A stretch of 64,000 nucleotides of DNA from Gentiana macrophylla (taxonomy: Eukaryota; Streptophyta; Magnoliopsida; Gentianales; Gentianaceae), in contig JAOBSW010000372.1 in assembly GCA_026214975.1 (NCBI GenBank), positions 1-64,000 of the forward strand, written 5' to 3'. The notes under the pieces were generated by a model. That model saw only the letters and a program-made list of their open reading frames with translations. It ran no database searches and was not told the DNA's origin. How positions within the stretch are numbered: the stretch's first letter is position 1; every line of letters starts with the position of its first letter. This document shows positions 10,866 to 22,599 of the stretch, in pieces. Position numbers and translations under genes: made by a program.

Positions 10866-11950
10866 AATGATTATGGGTGCCTTTAAAGGCACCACACTTT
10901 TTCTACCATGAGCACCACAGTAGTGTGAAAAAAAAAAGTGACCGTGGCACCACATACTAAATTTTTTAATGATAAACCTACCAATTACACCACACCTATT
11001 AAAATTCAAAATTCCTATCTTCAGATTATTTTTACTGTTTCCAATATTTTTTTTTACAATAACATCCTTTCACACATTTTTCTCCTCAACCTTCAACCAC
11101 CATCTTCTCCACCCTCCAACCATCCACATCACCATTTCCACCACTTCTTAGTTCTTACCATAAAAAAAAAAAAAAAAAATCACCATTCTCTTCCAACCCA
11201 TCAATTAAATCCACATTCATCCTAAAATCGACAAGCAAACGATGATAGTTTCCAAAAATGTTTTGAGAAAAGAAAAAGAAAAATACAACCACGCTCCTCG
11301 CTCCGCGAAGTTTTCTCAAGCTTCCAACTCCCTCTGTTTTGTTTTCTTCACCCAATAGGCTTTTTTACTGAAACAATAAAACTTATAATTGAATTTTGAT
11401 CCATTTTTTCCCTATTAAAAATCTTTTGAGTTTGATTCTTCTTTATGCCGAATTCATTATCCGACTGGCGGGGCGGTGAGGGGTGGCGGCTGGTGTGAGG
11501 TGGCGGGGGTGGCGGGATGAAATTTACCCTTTTGCTGAAAGTTTTAATGAAAAAAGGAACGGGGAAGGAGAAGGAGGAAGGGGGCAGTGGGGTTGGGTTA
11601 ATGGCGGCTGAGGTGAGATATGGAAGATGGGTTGAGGAGGGGTGGCAAGAAAAGGGGCGGCAAGGCTGGTGGAGGTGCCGGGGTTGGTTGAGAGTGGTGG
11701 CTAAAAAGAAAATAGGAAAAAATAGGGTTATATGTATAGTTATTTTGTTATAGTGGAAGATTTAACATATGTGGTGTCTTAAGTAAAAATGACAACATAA
11801 TAATTATATCGTTGCAGACATTGGGTATATATAAAATTGGCTGTGGTGCCATGAGTGGATTAACATATGAAGGTGTGGTGCCCATTAATTTTGGTGTAAA
11901 GGTAAAAGAAAGTGTGCATGCTTTTAAAGACACCCATGATTATTCCACAG
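10866..11950. mobile_element. Second TIR/foldback element carrying strand-asymmetric GC-rich filler
   Basis: The left end TGATTATGGGTGCCTTTAAA and the right end, read in reverse, TAATCATGGGTGTCTTTAAA are inverted repeats, followed in both arms by a CACAC(A)CTTT block and a GGCACCACA block. The inner left arm is C-rich on plus (11085-11150, CCACC/CATCTTCTCC words) and the inner right arm G-rich (11465-11700, GGTGGCGG words), so the arms can fold further inward. I could not identify a target duplication. The open frames inside are low-complexity and not credible genes. Confidence 0.55.
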
Positions 11951-12562
11951 CAAATTTGTACAATGTCTCAACATTTTTTTTCATCATTGATTTTTTTTGG
12001 AAAATATTTGAATCAATAGGTCCACATCATAATCAATGGTCTAAAAATATGTTGTGGAACTTGCATTATCACTCCTCGGTGGCTGATTAGTGATTGGTAT
12101 AAGTATGTTTAGGCGTGAAATGTAATGTTTTTCATTCCTATGACATTTTTATTAGGCGTAAGTCGAATAAAAATATGTATGTTTATTAGGTAATGGAATA
12201 ACAATTCTTTCCAAGAAAACGCGTGAACTTCCTTGTGCTAGATACTCGCCGCCACGAAATAGGCTTCACCGCTGGCTTGGGCTTTTTTTCGCAAATTTTG
12301 TGCCGACTTCACTTCCGGACTTTCTCAGGCCTGGTTTTTCTACATTTCAGCTCCATATCTTTTTCCTTAACACTCGCAGTACTTTGTTATCTGCAAATAA
12401 TTCAAAAACACACAAAGTACTACTAATTTTCGGGAATATTTAAATAGCTCATGTTTTGCAGCTGGAATGACTAAGTTTAGCTCATAATAGGTATAAAGTT
12501 GATGCCTTATTTTATACGAATTCAGCAGTCATCAACTTTTATAATACAATTCTCTTTGATAT
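11951..12562. other. Intergenic, nothing recognised
   Basis: AT-rich DNA with no element boundary, conserved protein or RNA gene that I can see. A 67-codon frame at 12223-12426 shows no family resemblance. Confidence 0.4.
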
Positions 12563-13100
12563 TTGTTGGTCCCGTGAAAAAACCTAGATCAAGTTTAGAG
12601 GAGTGAATAAACTTGATACTTAAATTTATTTTTTCTAGAGTTTAAAACTTAGTTGACAGACTAGTCTGCTGACTACTCAGCTCATCTATGTTTTATGCGG
12701 CAGATAAATTAAATCCTTTTAAATTGTTGTTCTTAAACTGAATGTACTGGGTGCTTGATACTCAATAGTGTTGTGTTAAGCAAGAAGCAAAATAACTAAG
12801 TACTGAAAGTAAATGCAGGAAAGTAAAGTGCACAAATAAAATAGACAAAGTTTATAGTGGTTCAGTGGTGTAATTATTTAGTCCACTCTTCTCATGTGAT
12901 ATTGGAGGTAATTCACCATTGTTCTTGGTTACATAGATACAATAGATTTTTCAAATGATTGTCCTTGGATGATTATTCACAGCTTCACAATCTGAATAAT
13001 CAGTCTTTCACCGTTGTCTATGCTGCTTCACTAAAGTTGTTCTACTGTCCTTGGAGGGTAGTATTGTTGAGTATTTTGTGGTTATACTTTTGTGTTAATT
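12563..13100 (-). repeat. Degraded LTR remnant (SIRE/Maximus-type Copia pattern)
   Basis: Starts TGTTGGTCCCG and soon has TTTAGAGGAGTGAATAAACT, the reverse complement of the 'attcac(c)nctctag' block that typically ends SIRE-type LTRs. Further right comes AAGTTTATAGTGGTTCAGT, another word common to this LTR class. There is no matching second LTR, PBS or pol next to it. Right boundary is uncertain. Confidence 0.45.
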
Positions 13101-13649
13101 AATTTTCAAAAATAACATTTCCCTCGTTAAAGCTTTTATAAGTACTTTACATTATATGTGTTGGGGTTTATTGTTTTTGAACTGCACCATATACATGATT
13201 ATATTTGTGTGTTATGTGATTTATTTAATTATATTTTTATATGTCACACTAACAAGCCATGAAATCATAGACCTACATCATATGACAATTTTTGTGATTA
13301 TTGATTTTTGTAGGAATTAAGAAATTAATTAATTAAATTAAATTAAATTTTCAATTTACTGGATAAATTAATTGATTAGTTAATTAAAGTGTTGCTGGAC
13401 CAGAAATAATATAAAGACTTGATGATCCTTTTAATAAAAGCCTTTTTATCCTATTGAGTCCAGCCCGATTTTTCAATCTTTCAAACTCCTTACCTGGCCT
13501 ATGATCATTTCATCCGCTTTTACCCGTTCCTTATATGAATTGCGATCCTCTTCCGTGGTGTGCTGTGAGCTCGAAACGGCGTCGTTTCGGGCTGCAGCGA
13601 CGCCATTTCGAGCGTGATTTTGTTTTTTTGTCGGAACCAAATGGCATCG
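13101..13649. other. Left flank of the Copia insertion, with a GC-rich hairpin
   Basis: AT-rich DNA that turns GC-rich after 13480. At 13569-13584 and 13598-13613 a 16-bp stem (GCTCGAAACGGCGTCG with one G-T pair) surrounds a 13-base loop. The Copia target duplication CATCG is at 13645-13649. A TATA-like TTATATGAA lies near 13531. No coding sequence is recognised. Confidence 0.5.
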
Positions 13650-14032
13650 TGAAGAGAGTTTGAGAATGTGTTAACACAAGAGTAAACTTCAACTTATCTT
13701 TTATTCATTGATAATGTGGAGTATATGTAGATTAATTGAGGAGTTTGAAAGGTCCTAGACAAGATAGTGACCTTTCATGTAAAAAGTAAAAGCTATAAAC
13801 GAGGCTAGATGCTTTTAGTCTCTTACATAATAAATGTCTATGACATAAAGTGAACTAGAGTAAAAGCTATGTCTATGAATAGAGTTTGACATATTAATTG
13901 TTTATATGTACTACAATTAATATGTCTCTTTATAAATAAATAAAGTGTACATGTAAAATCCGCACATGAGTTCAAGAGGTTCAAGATTACTTTGAACCTC
14001 ACAGACTTATCAAGATGTTGAATATTGCCACA
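13650..14032 (-). repeat. Copia 3' LTR (left copy)
   Basis: 383 bp, TGAAGAGAG...TTGCCACA on plus. Next to it at 14033-14042, CCCCCTCAAA is the reverse complement of a TTTGAGGGGG polypurine tract, as expected just inside the 3' LTR of a minus-strand element. It differs from the right copy by scattered small changes, mostly in the last 80 bp. Confidence 0.92.
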
Positions 14033-14049
14033 CCCCCTCAAACTGGTCA

Positions 14050-14625
14050 GATATGTTGATGCACCAAGTTTGCTACTTAGTCTCGCTTTGAACATGAGAG
14101 AGGTGGAATAGCTTTGGTGAGAATATCTCGCATTTTGGTCTGGTTGAGGAACATCTTGAGCTGGATAATCTTGGCATCAATCTTTTCCTTTAGGAAGTGT
14201 CCATCAATGTCCACATGTTTTGTTTTGTCATGATGGATCTGGATCCTCGCCATGCATAATCTTTGAGTGATTATCACAAACAGAGTGTGATAGGTTCTGT
14301 CAAGAGGTCTTTGAAGTTCGAAGAAGTACTCTTTTGAGCCAAAGAGCTTCACAAATGCCTAAGACAAGTGCCCCGAGTTCACTTCAAGATCGCTTCTAGA
14401 CACGTGAGAGGTTGTTTTTGCTCCTCCAGTAACAAGATTGCCCCATACATAGTGAACAGTGAGTCTTGTGGTCGACCTTCATCTATGTGGCATCCAAACC
14501 TAATCAAGATCAGTGTAGATCTTGATGGATCTATCGCCAGACTTGGTGAAGTGTAACCCTTGGCCAGAGTAGACTTCAAATACCTCAAGATTCTATTTTT
14601 ATCGCATCCCAATGTTGCTCAGTAG
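14050..14625 (-). pseudogene. Copia RNase H remnant
   Basis: Minus-strand frames 14379-14612 and 14077-14352 carry NRILRYLKSTLAKGYT, then a degraded 'GYxDxDWAG' region, SKKQ-like EEQKQPLTCLEAI, then IQIHHDKTKHVDIDGHFLKE and ILTKAI. These are the standard landmarks of the Copia RNase H and C-terminal tail ('HxRTKHIEIDxHFIREK...DILTK'). Frameshifts separate the blocks and the catalytic residues are not all intact. Confidence 0.8.
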
Positions 14626-14639
14626 GGCAATGCATGAAC

Positions 14640-14974
14640 CGACTAACCAGATCGACACCATATGCAACATCAGTCTTGTATGGGAGATGTAGATGAGTTT
14701 CCTTACAAGCCTTTGATATTGTTCTTTCCTCGACAAAGAGTTGTCACCCATGTAGCGTGGTATGACCTGGGTCTACTGGGGATATAGCGAGTTTGCACCC
14801 CAAAGATGCCGCTTTCTTCAAAGAGATCCAAGACATATTTCCTTTGGGAGACAGTAAATGCCTTTCTTTGCTTCTTTGCTACTTCCATGCCAAGAAAATA
14901 TTTGAGAAAACCCAAGTCTTTCACCTGAAACACCTTTGCCAAAGCAGAGTCTTCAAATGTTGGATCTCAAGAGA
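14640..14974 (-). pseudogene. Copia reverse transcriptase, C-terminal part (left of the nested element)
   Basis: The minus strand from 14942 reads AKVFQVKDLGFLKYFLGMEV, then RKAFTVSQRKYVLDLFEESG, the sequence that follows the YVDD block in Copia RT. It continues directly from the RT half at 27937-28400 when the Athila element and one copy of GTCAT are removed. Confidence 0.85.
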
Positions 14975-15410
14975 GTCATTGATAACGGAAAATTCACACG
15001 ATTATTTTTATAACTTTTCACCCGCTTCGATATCATTTTGAGCACTTTTGTATCATTTCTAGTCTTTAATTCCTAAGTTTCATAAAAATATATAAGTAGT
15101 AACTATTATATAAAATATCGTATTTTTATCGTGTTTTTACTAGTTTTTGTACCGGTTTAAGAACCGGAGTGTCGTGGTCGGATTTACGCTTGGTATTTTG
15201 GTGGTTCTTTGCGTGATTATACATTGACCAAGATTCCACGAACGACATGTTTTGAGTCTAAAAGATGTGTTTAGAGGATTAGAAGAAGATGCCACAAGTT
15301 TTACGAGTTCAAATGGATCAAATTATCTTACATACTTAAAACCAAAACCTGTTTTTCGACAGAGATTTGACCCAGCTTAGAGGCATTTTCAGGGGATGAC
15401 TTCTTAATGA

Positions 15411-15830
15411 AAGTTGTAGATCTTCACATAAGATTTCCAACGCACTTTGAATCACGTCAATTGGAGTTCTACAACTCAAGTTATGGTCAATTGACTAATC
15501 AATTCGGATTAGTAGAAATCCCAAATATCTTCGTGAATACTGAATGGCTCATCAAAACGACATTTTCTGAAGAAGTTTCCTTCATAAAAGTTGTATATCT
15601 TCAAGAAAGATTTCCAATGGATTTTGAATCAAGTCAATCGGACTTTTACAACTCAAATGGTAGTCAAGTGGCTAATTGATTCAATTTCGTAAAATATCGA
15701 AAAACGCTCGAGGAACACGAGGTACTCAAGAAGACGTTTTCTGAAGAAGAGTCCTTCATGAAAGTTGTAGAGTTTCTCGAGACCGTAATTTTGGCATTTC
15801 GTTTGCAATTTTGGAGGTCTACAACTCAAG
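15411..15830 (+). repeat. Three diverged internal LTR repeat units with inverted ends
   Basis: Units start near 15411, 15588 and 15771 (spacing about 180 bp). Each begins AAAGTTGTA(G/T)A and, 60-75 bp later, carries the complementary (T)CTACAACTC or TTTACAACTC, with GATTTCCAA and TTTGAATCA between them in units 1 and 2. A 90-codon frame across the first two units is a by-product of the repeat, not a gene. The 3' LTR has the same three units at about 25985-26405. Confidence 0.75.
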
Positions 15831-15958
15831 ATATGAATTTTAGAAGTTTTATTCCAAAATATATAATTTTTATCCGAAAAATATAAATTAGGGGATGAAT
15901 GTAATCATTGCACCTGTCTCAGATCGCCCCTACCCGGCCTAGACCTGCCCCTGACTTT

Positions 15959-15970
15959 GCTATATAAGGG
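15959..15970 (+). promoter_or_regulatory. LTR TATA box
   Basis: CTATATAAGGGG, a canonical plant TATA context, near the middle of the LTR. The same word is in the 3' LTR at about 26541-26552, where it follows two GGTCTAGACC palindromes. It marks the U3/R boundary of the element. Confidence 0.7.
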
Positions 15971-16407
15971 GATGCAGAGAGCAGATCGAAGGAGATATAA
16001 TATATACACCTTATATATATATACTCTGTGTATATAGATCTAACTCCCTCGCTTTTCTTTTAGTTTTAGTAAAGGCATTATGCCGAGAATAATTTAGTAG
16101 TAGTAGTATCGTTGTAATGCTCGGGAAATTATCGGAAGTTCACATTAAGTCGTTGTAATGTCGGAAGACTACGATCTCTAATCAATAGTTGTAATCGGGT
16201 AATTTTATTTATATATATATATATATAGATCTATTTCCATTTTCTTCCTCTTCTTTTTTATCTTATTCGGGCCGTATATATATATATATATATATATGTT
16301 TTGTATAAATTAATTAAAATACCGTTGTAATAGTATAGTTATCAATAGTTCGTTGTTTCGATCTTTCATTTACTTTTACGCATTTTACTTACGATTTTAT
16401 TTACGCA

Positions 16408-16410
<3 letters not shown>

Positions 16411-16461
<51 letters not shown>
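16411..16461. repeat. (TA)n microsatellite in the 5' LTR
   Basis: About 25 TA units. The matching run in the 3' LTR (about 27001-27042) is shorter, so the two LTRs have drifted in repeat length since insertion, or the count is imperfect in the assembly. Confidence 0.85.
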
Positions 16462-16464
<3 letters not shown>

Positions 16465-17351
16465 TATTTACTTTTATGCAATTATATATATTATTAGCTA
16501 TATAACTATATATCTATATATATAAATACATATATGTACTTATAAAAAATGAATTCGCTTTTACTTTCCGTTGTTAATATAATTTCCGTTAATCATTCCG
16601 TTATTATCGCCAAATGAATAGCTAAACGCATTTATAGTCGAATTATGTAAAACGAGTAAAACGCCCAAGGGGATTAAACGGGAGTTGTGTAAGCGCGTAA
16701 AATAATGTTTTAATGAGTAATCCACGCCCTAAAACTTAATCAACGCCTTTGAATTAAACTCGATCATTTAGTTCATCGTCACACATATCGAACCTATAAA
16801 TGTATTTTGCGGTGAGATGGGAAAAAGGGTTTTGGGATCGCTATGTAGATTCGCCTAGTTGTTAGGACCGTTTCCAATACTGAGAGGTTTGTCATCGTTG
16901 TTCGAGCGACTCAAGAGCGAAATCATGTTAGGTTAATTGGTTTTCTAAAGGGAAAATTAATTAACTTCGCATAAGGTGTTGAGCGAGAGTTGTTCGAGAT
17001 CTTAACACCGTAATTAGGAGTTGGCACCCGTGGATGTCGTTAAAATTATCGTGGAAAGGAAGGTTGGTTAATACACGCCCTTGTCAAGTCTTCCTCAGGG
17101 GTAAAAATAACTCGTTGGATCATAATTCGCTATACCTTTTAATAACTGTAACTACAACCGTTAGCTAATTTTTACTTTGCACTAGTGTAATATCTCTCCA
17201 CCGCAATCTTGACCTAAACCAAGTTCTACGTCGACTTTGGTACTTAAACGTTGTTCCTGTGGATTCGACCTTGTTATCACTATACTACATCGTTGACTCG
17301 ACACTCAGCCGGTTAAAGTTAGCGCTAGTTATTTTGCTATCAAGAAATTTT

Positions 17352-17369
17352 TGGCGCCGTTGCCGGGAA
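17352..17369 (+). other. Primer binding site (tRNA-Asp type) of the Athila-like element
   Basis: TGGCGCCGTTGCCGGGAA starts ten bases after the LTR end. It is complementary to the 3' end of plant tRNA-Asp, the primer usually used by Athila/Calypso elements. Confidence 0.8.
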
Positions 17370-17457
17370 CTAACGCTTGATATCTTGTAAGTTGACCCAA
17401 AGCCTGGGCTTAGGTCGCTTTTATTTTGTTTTCGTGTTGTTTCTTGTTTGTCGCTGA

Positions 17458-20030
17458 ATGACTCAAGCTCAAAGAACCTCTCATCGAACCCATCCAAGAA
17501 ATCGAAGCTTACGACGTCATCATAGAAATAGTAAGCGCCGAGGAGAAATCCTAGTCGCTAGTCCGAACCCTTTGTTCGAAGAAAGAGAGACATTAGAAAG
17601 ATCACTTTCTAATTCTCTGCTGTAAATGGACGATATCATAACTAGACTAAACGGTAAAGATTCCATTGATGAACAGACTCTCACAGGGCAAACCTCAACC
17701 ACTACTTGGTGGTAATGCAACAAGACTTTGCAAACTCCACCGAGGACCCTCGTCATGAATCATTGAGAGAAGAGAACACAGGCTACGCTCGGTTGGGATC
17801 CGCACAGTTTAATCAGAGGCCGTGGATTGGGACAAAGACAGAGGAGGACAAGATCCTCAGATACGCAGTAACTTCGCACCGAATTAGACCAAGAGACGGT
17901 AAATCGAGCATCGCGGATGCTTTGGAGAATCAAGGAAATCAACAGGGGTTCCAAAACCCCAGATAACCCGTATGATCCACCTCCACGGCAGCGCCGGTTT
18001 ATCAAAGAATGTAGATGGCTCAAAGAAGCACAGTGGACCGAGGGTTTGTCGAGATTACGCCACTACCCCACAGAAGTTATAGGGCACAACCCAACCAGGT
18101 ACCCCAATTAATGCGAATAACATGGATATTAAGCAAAATATTTTGAACATGTTGGGGAACATGCCTTGTTCCACGGGAAGTCGATCGAGAACCCGAACAG
18201 TTTTTTTTCGGATCACTTTCCAGATCTCGTGGAACAATGAAATATAATGGAGTAAGTGATGAGGCGGTAAAACTAATAGTTTTTCCGCTTGCATTAAGAG
18301 GAGTCTGCTAAGGATTGGTACGACTCATTACCAAATGATTCGTTACATACGTGGTCGACGTAACGAGAGTGTTCTGAAAAAGTACTTTCCTCCGGCAAAG
18401 ATTTTAGATCTCGAAAGAAGAAATCTCTTCGCTTGATGGTCTCGAGGAGAGACACTAAAAGAGACTTATGAGAGATTTAGGGGTTGCTTAAGAGATGCCC
18501 TCCACACGGTTTTTCTACGGTGGAGCAAGTTATTATATTATTCAGGGCCTTAGAGCCGATGGACCAAAACAAGTGAATGTCGTAAGCGGCGGAGATATTA
18601 TGAATCTACCACCGTAACAAGCAATGAGACCTGATAGAAAATGCGCGAGATGGAGAAGGACAATGGGGATCGAGCAGAAAGAAGAAGAAAGCCCCAATGG
18701 AAAGTGTAAAGTCACTGAAAGAGGAACTCGATCGAGAATCTGCCATGCATGACAAGATGCAAGAAATGGTACTAAAGATGGACCGAATGGAGTCGAAAGA
18801 AAGAAAACACAAAGAATGCCAACTCTGTGGAGGTGGACATTACGCCATAGAATGTGTATCGTTGAAAAATCCACTTATCCACAACAATTGACACCTACTC
18901 CAAAGACAACAACAGTGGCAATCGGAATGACCAACAATGAATGAATGTCTATGCGATGGGACAGATGGATATGAATCAAACAAGAGTTTGGCCAAGAATA
19001 AAGTGGAATCAAAACTTTAATAATCATCAAGGGCCACAAATGGATTATAGTATGAATGATGGTTCACAACAATATGATGTGAATTATGTTGGACAAGGTT
19101 GGAATCAGGGGCAGAATCAGAATTGGAATAGAAACAATAATCAGAATCAAGACTTTAGGCAAAACCAAAGCTCATACAACCGACCTTGGAATCATAATCC
19201 CCGAATCGAGTTCTTACGTAATCAAAACCGAGGCTACTATCGTAATAGTCGAATCATGAGCCTCGATCCACAAGGACAACAAAGCAGAATCGTAATTCAT
19301 ATTGGAACCAAAATCAAGGTGGAATCGTAATCGGGTCAACAAAACAATCGAGAATCGCAAGTGAGCCAGCCGTTGAGAAGTACTAATTCTGGCACCTATC
19401 AGCATCCAAACGCTCATCTGCACCAGAATAATCAAAGCAATCAGCAACCAAATAATTCTGGTGTTCAGAAGATGGCCACTGAGATACTCCTGGAGAAATT
19501 AGACAGGAATGTTTCTGAGTTGAATAAGAATGCTATAGAGCAAAAAGTGGTCACACATTCTGCCATTCGGAACTTGGAGACCCAAGTAGGACAAATAACC
19601 GACACTCTAAAGACAAATCTAAGTGGTGGACTCCCGAGTAACACTGAGAGGAACCCAAAGGATGTGAATGTTGTGTTCACACGAAGTGGTAAAGAGGTCG
19701 GGTTGAGTGACAAAAAGAAAGAATTATGGGCTGAAGAAGCAGAAACTGAGAAAGCTGAGAAAGAGAAAGCAGTTGACTGTGAAGGAGCTATGTATGGTGA
19801 AGTCGAGATCGAAGATTTAGAGACTGGCAATATCAAGCAGAGAATGGAAGCAATGAGGAAAGAATTGGAAGCCACGAAAAAGGCTTTAATGAGGCAAATA
19901 AGAAAGCATTGGAAGGTGCAAAGACCGAAGAAAGACTATGTGGTCTTGGACATCAAAGAAGAAGAAGCCTCACCACCTAAAGAAAGAGGTAAGAAAACAA
20001 TTCCTCCTCCTCCTCCCCGATTTTGATGTT
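17458..20030 (+). pseudogene. Athila-like gag, frameshifted
   Basis: ATG at 17458 opens a basic N-terminus (MTQAQRTSHRTHPRNRS) that stops near 17625. Further pieces follow: the gag core around 18240-18570 with LIVFPLALRG and a degraded 'DWxxSLPxxSIxTW' region, a CCHC knuckle CQLCGGGHYAIEC (18820-18858), an Asn/Gln-rich tract (19000-19260, WNQGQNQNWNRNNNQNQ), and a C-terminal frame 19361-20026 with LETQVGQITDTL, NPKDVNVVFTRSGKEV and a Glu/Lys-rich tail. This is the Athila gag order. At least six frameshifts or stops break it, and the capsid core is the worst part. Confidence 0.8.
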
Positions 20031-20259
20031 AATACTTTACCCTATCCTCCTAAGGGAACCAGAAAGGACATCCTGACCCAGGGTCAGGCAAAATTTCTGA
20101 ATCTTTTAAGGAAGGTAGAGGTGAATATTCCCCTATTAGAGGCAATTTCGAGCATTCCCCCATACTTTAAGTTTCTAAAAGGAATGTTGTCGAGTAAGGA
20201 GAAGATGCAAATGATGGTGCATTTGAGTGAGGAATGTTCTCGCAATCTTTGAGAATAAG

Positions 20260-20985
20260 ATACCCCTAAGTTACTGAGGATAGAGGTAGCTTTACCATCC
20301 CAATTACCATTGGCTAAACTGTGTTCAAAATGTGCTATGTGATTTAGGGGCTTCGTGAGCCTGATGCCTAGAGGAGTTTATGAGAAATTGGGATTGGGAG
20401 TGTTAGAGCCAACAAGAATGACCTTACTGGATGGCGAGATAGGTCATTAGGAAACCTCTGGGGTAGTGAAGATGTGTTGGTACAGGTGTAGACAAGTTTG
20501 TTTTCCTGTTGACTTTGTAGTTTTAGATATGGATATGGATTCTAAAACCCCACTTTTGTTAGGTCGGCCTTTCTTGAACACAGGAGAGACCTTGATAGAC
20601 GTTAAGAGGGGAGAGATTATACTACGAGTCGGGAAAGAGAGTGTAGCCATAAATGTGTACAAGGCAATGAAGCATCCTGATGATGAAAAGAGTGATTGTT
20701 TTTCTATTGATGCTATATATCCTTGTATTTTGGAGCACACTAACTGCAGGATACCAAGAACCAATGGAAGAATGCTGATGAAGTCAAGCATCGCAGAGGA
20801 TGACGATCCACAAATGAGAGTTCAGGTATATCATTTGGAGGCAACTCCTTTTGTTGACGCAAGCTGGAATAAGAAGCTAGAGCTCGGTTTGACTGGTAAG
20901 CTGCCAAAGCCGTCAATCGAGGAACCACCTACTGATCTGGAGTTGAAGCCACTTCCTAAGCATTTAAAGTATGTGTTTTAGAACT
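20260..20985 (+). pseudogene. Athila-like aspartic protease region
   Basis: The plus strand shows a degraded DLG(A)S start near 20340, SLMPRGVYEKLGLGVLEP (20358-20412), FPVDFVVLDMDMDSKTPLLL with GRPFLNTGETLIDVKRGEI (20500-20615), and a linker ending LKPLPKHLKYVF (20981). Protease and RT are joined through this linker in Athila polyproteins. The catalytic D-[ST]-G reads DLGAS-like but lies next to a stop, so activity is not expected. Confidence 0.75.
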
Positions 20986-21839
20986 GATGAATTACTTCCT
21001 CTTATTGTTTCATCTGCACTAACCGTTTTGCAGGAAGCTAAGTTGATCCACGTTCTGAAAAAACACAAAAAGGCCTTCGGATGGAAGATGGTTGACATAA
21101 AAGGGATCAGTGCTGATATCTGCAAGCACAAGATCATTCTAGAAGAAGATGCCAAACCGGTCAGGCAGTTTCAGAGACGACTAAACCCACATATGCAAGA
21201 GGTGGTAAGAAAAGACGTGGTAAAGATGCTTGAGTTAGGGATAATCTACGCAATCTCCGACAGTGAATGGGTGAGTCCCACACAAGTCGTGCCTAAGAAA
21301 GGAGGCATCACAGTTGAGCTTAATGAAAAAGGTGTGCCTATTCCTACTCGTTTAGTTACTGGTCATAGAGTTTGTATTGATTTTCGCATGCTGAATGATA
21401 AGACTAGGAAAGATCATTTTCCCTACCCTTTATTGATCAAATGCTAGAGCGTCTAAGTGGTCATGCATTTTACTGCTTTTTGGATGGTTTTAGTGGCTAT
21501 TATCAAATTCACATCGATATACATGACCAGGATAAAACTACTTTCACATGTCCATATGGCACTTTTGCATTTAGAAGAATGCCGTTTGGGTTGTGTAATG
21601 CACCCGCGACATTCCAGCGATGCATGATGGCAATTTTTGCTGATATGATAGAACATTTCATGGAAGTTTTTATGGATGACTTTAGCGTTTTTGGTGATAC
21701 TTTTGATGAGTGTTTGTCGAACATTGATAAGGTGCTTGCACGTTGTGAAGAGACAAACTTAGTTTTAAATTGGGAAAAGTGTCATTTCATGGTAATCGAG
21801 GGAATTGTTTTAGGACATAAGGTATCGGGAAAGGAATAG
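20971..21839 (+). pseudogene. Athila-like reverse transcriptase
   Basis: Two frames (20971-21447, 21441-21839), split by one small deletion, hold an almost full RT: SEWVSPTQVVPKKGG, TGHRVCIDFRMLNDKTRKDH, DGFSGYYQIHIDIHDQDKTT, FRRMPFGLCNAPATFQRCM, the catalytic block VFMDDFSVFG (DD retained), and VLNWEKCHFMVIEGIVLGHK. The best-preserved part of the element, with a single frameshift at the KDHFPYP(LP)FID position. Confidence 0.88.
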
Positions 21840-22300
21840 AGGTCGATAGAGCAAAAATAGAGGTAATTTCTAAGCTTCCTATGCCTACAAATCAAGACTC
21901 TACGTTCGTGCTTGGGACATGCAGAGTTTTTATCGTAGATTCATTCCGAGTTTTTCCCACATTGCTAGACCTCTTACTCTTCAATTGATGAAGGTGCCCT
22001 TGTGTTTTTGATGCGGCATGCCTAGATGCTTTTCGAACTCTTAAGAAACTTCTTACTTCGGCCCTATCTTAGTAGCACCGATTGGTCTAAGGGGTTCAAG
22101 TGATGTGTGATGCGAGTGATTATGCTTTGTAGAGTCGTCCTAGGTCGGAAGATTGACAAGTTGTTTCGCCTTATCTACTATGCGAGTCATACCATGAACT
22201 CGGCTCAACAAAAGTATGCCACAACCGAAAAAAGGAACTTTTAGTCGTTGTTTTTGCTTTCGATAAGTTCCGGTCATACTTGGTTGGATCGAAAGTCATA
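21840..22300 (+). pseudogene. Athila-like RNase H, badly shifted
   Basis: Continuing from RT, pieces read KIEVISKLPMPTNQDS, YRRFIPSFSHIARPL, then a degraded 'CDASDYALGAVLGQR' region (22110-22160), STQQKYATTEKRNF-like text, and [20 protein letters not shown] (22260-22315). This is the tether and RNase H of the polyprotein. Small indels occur every 30-60 bp. Confidence 0.7.
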
Positions 22301-22599
22301 GTTCACATCGACCATGCGTTGGCTGAGATATCTATTTGCCAAGAAGGATGCAAAACCACGCTTGTTAAGATGGATTTTACTACTTCAAGAGTTCGACGAG
22401 AAATTAAGAATCGAAAGGGGTGTGAGAGCGAACGAGTAGTGACCACCTCGGTAGGATGGAACAGGGAGACAAGAAACACTCTATTAGGGTTGAAATTGAT
22501 GATCATTTTCGGGATGAGCGGTTGTTCGTAGTGGATACGATGCTCCCGGTTAAGAGAGGAAACTTCCGCAGAGAGGAAAGAATGGGAACCCTTGGTATG

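Larger units (their letters stand above)
14980..17342 (+). repeat. Athila-like 5' LTR
   Basis: 2363 bp, TGATAAC...GCTATCA. Landmarks: three diverged units with GTTGTAGA and TCTACAAC ends (15411-15830), a TATA box CTATATAAGGGG at 15959-15970, and four TA microsatellites. CCGG-rich promoter words present in the 3' LTR (two CCGGTCTAGACCGG-like palindromes) are scrambled here. Confidence 0.92.

Noticed and set aside
10938..11355. Open frames on both strands around 11.0-11.3 kb (60-95 codons)
   Set aside because: Low-complexity Pro/His/Ser/Thr or Phe runs from the arms and A tracts of the TIR element; no conserved domain.
15407..15679. 90-codon open frame in the Athila 5' LTR
   Set aside because: It spans two of three diverged LTR repeat units, has no protein resemblance and lies in an LTR; the frame is a by-product of repetition.
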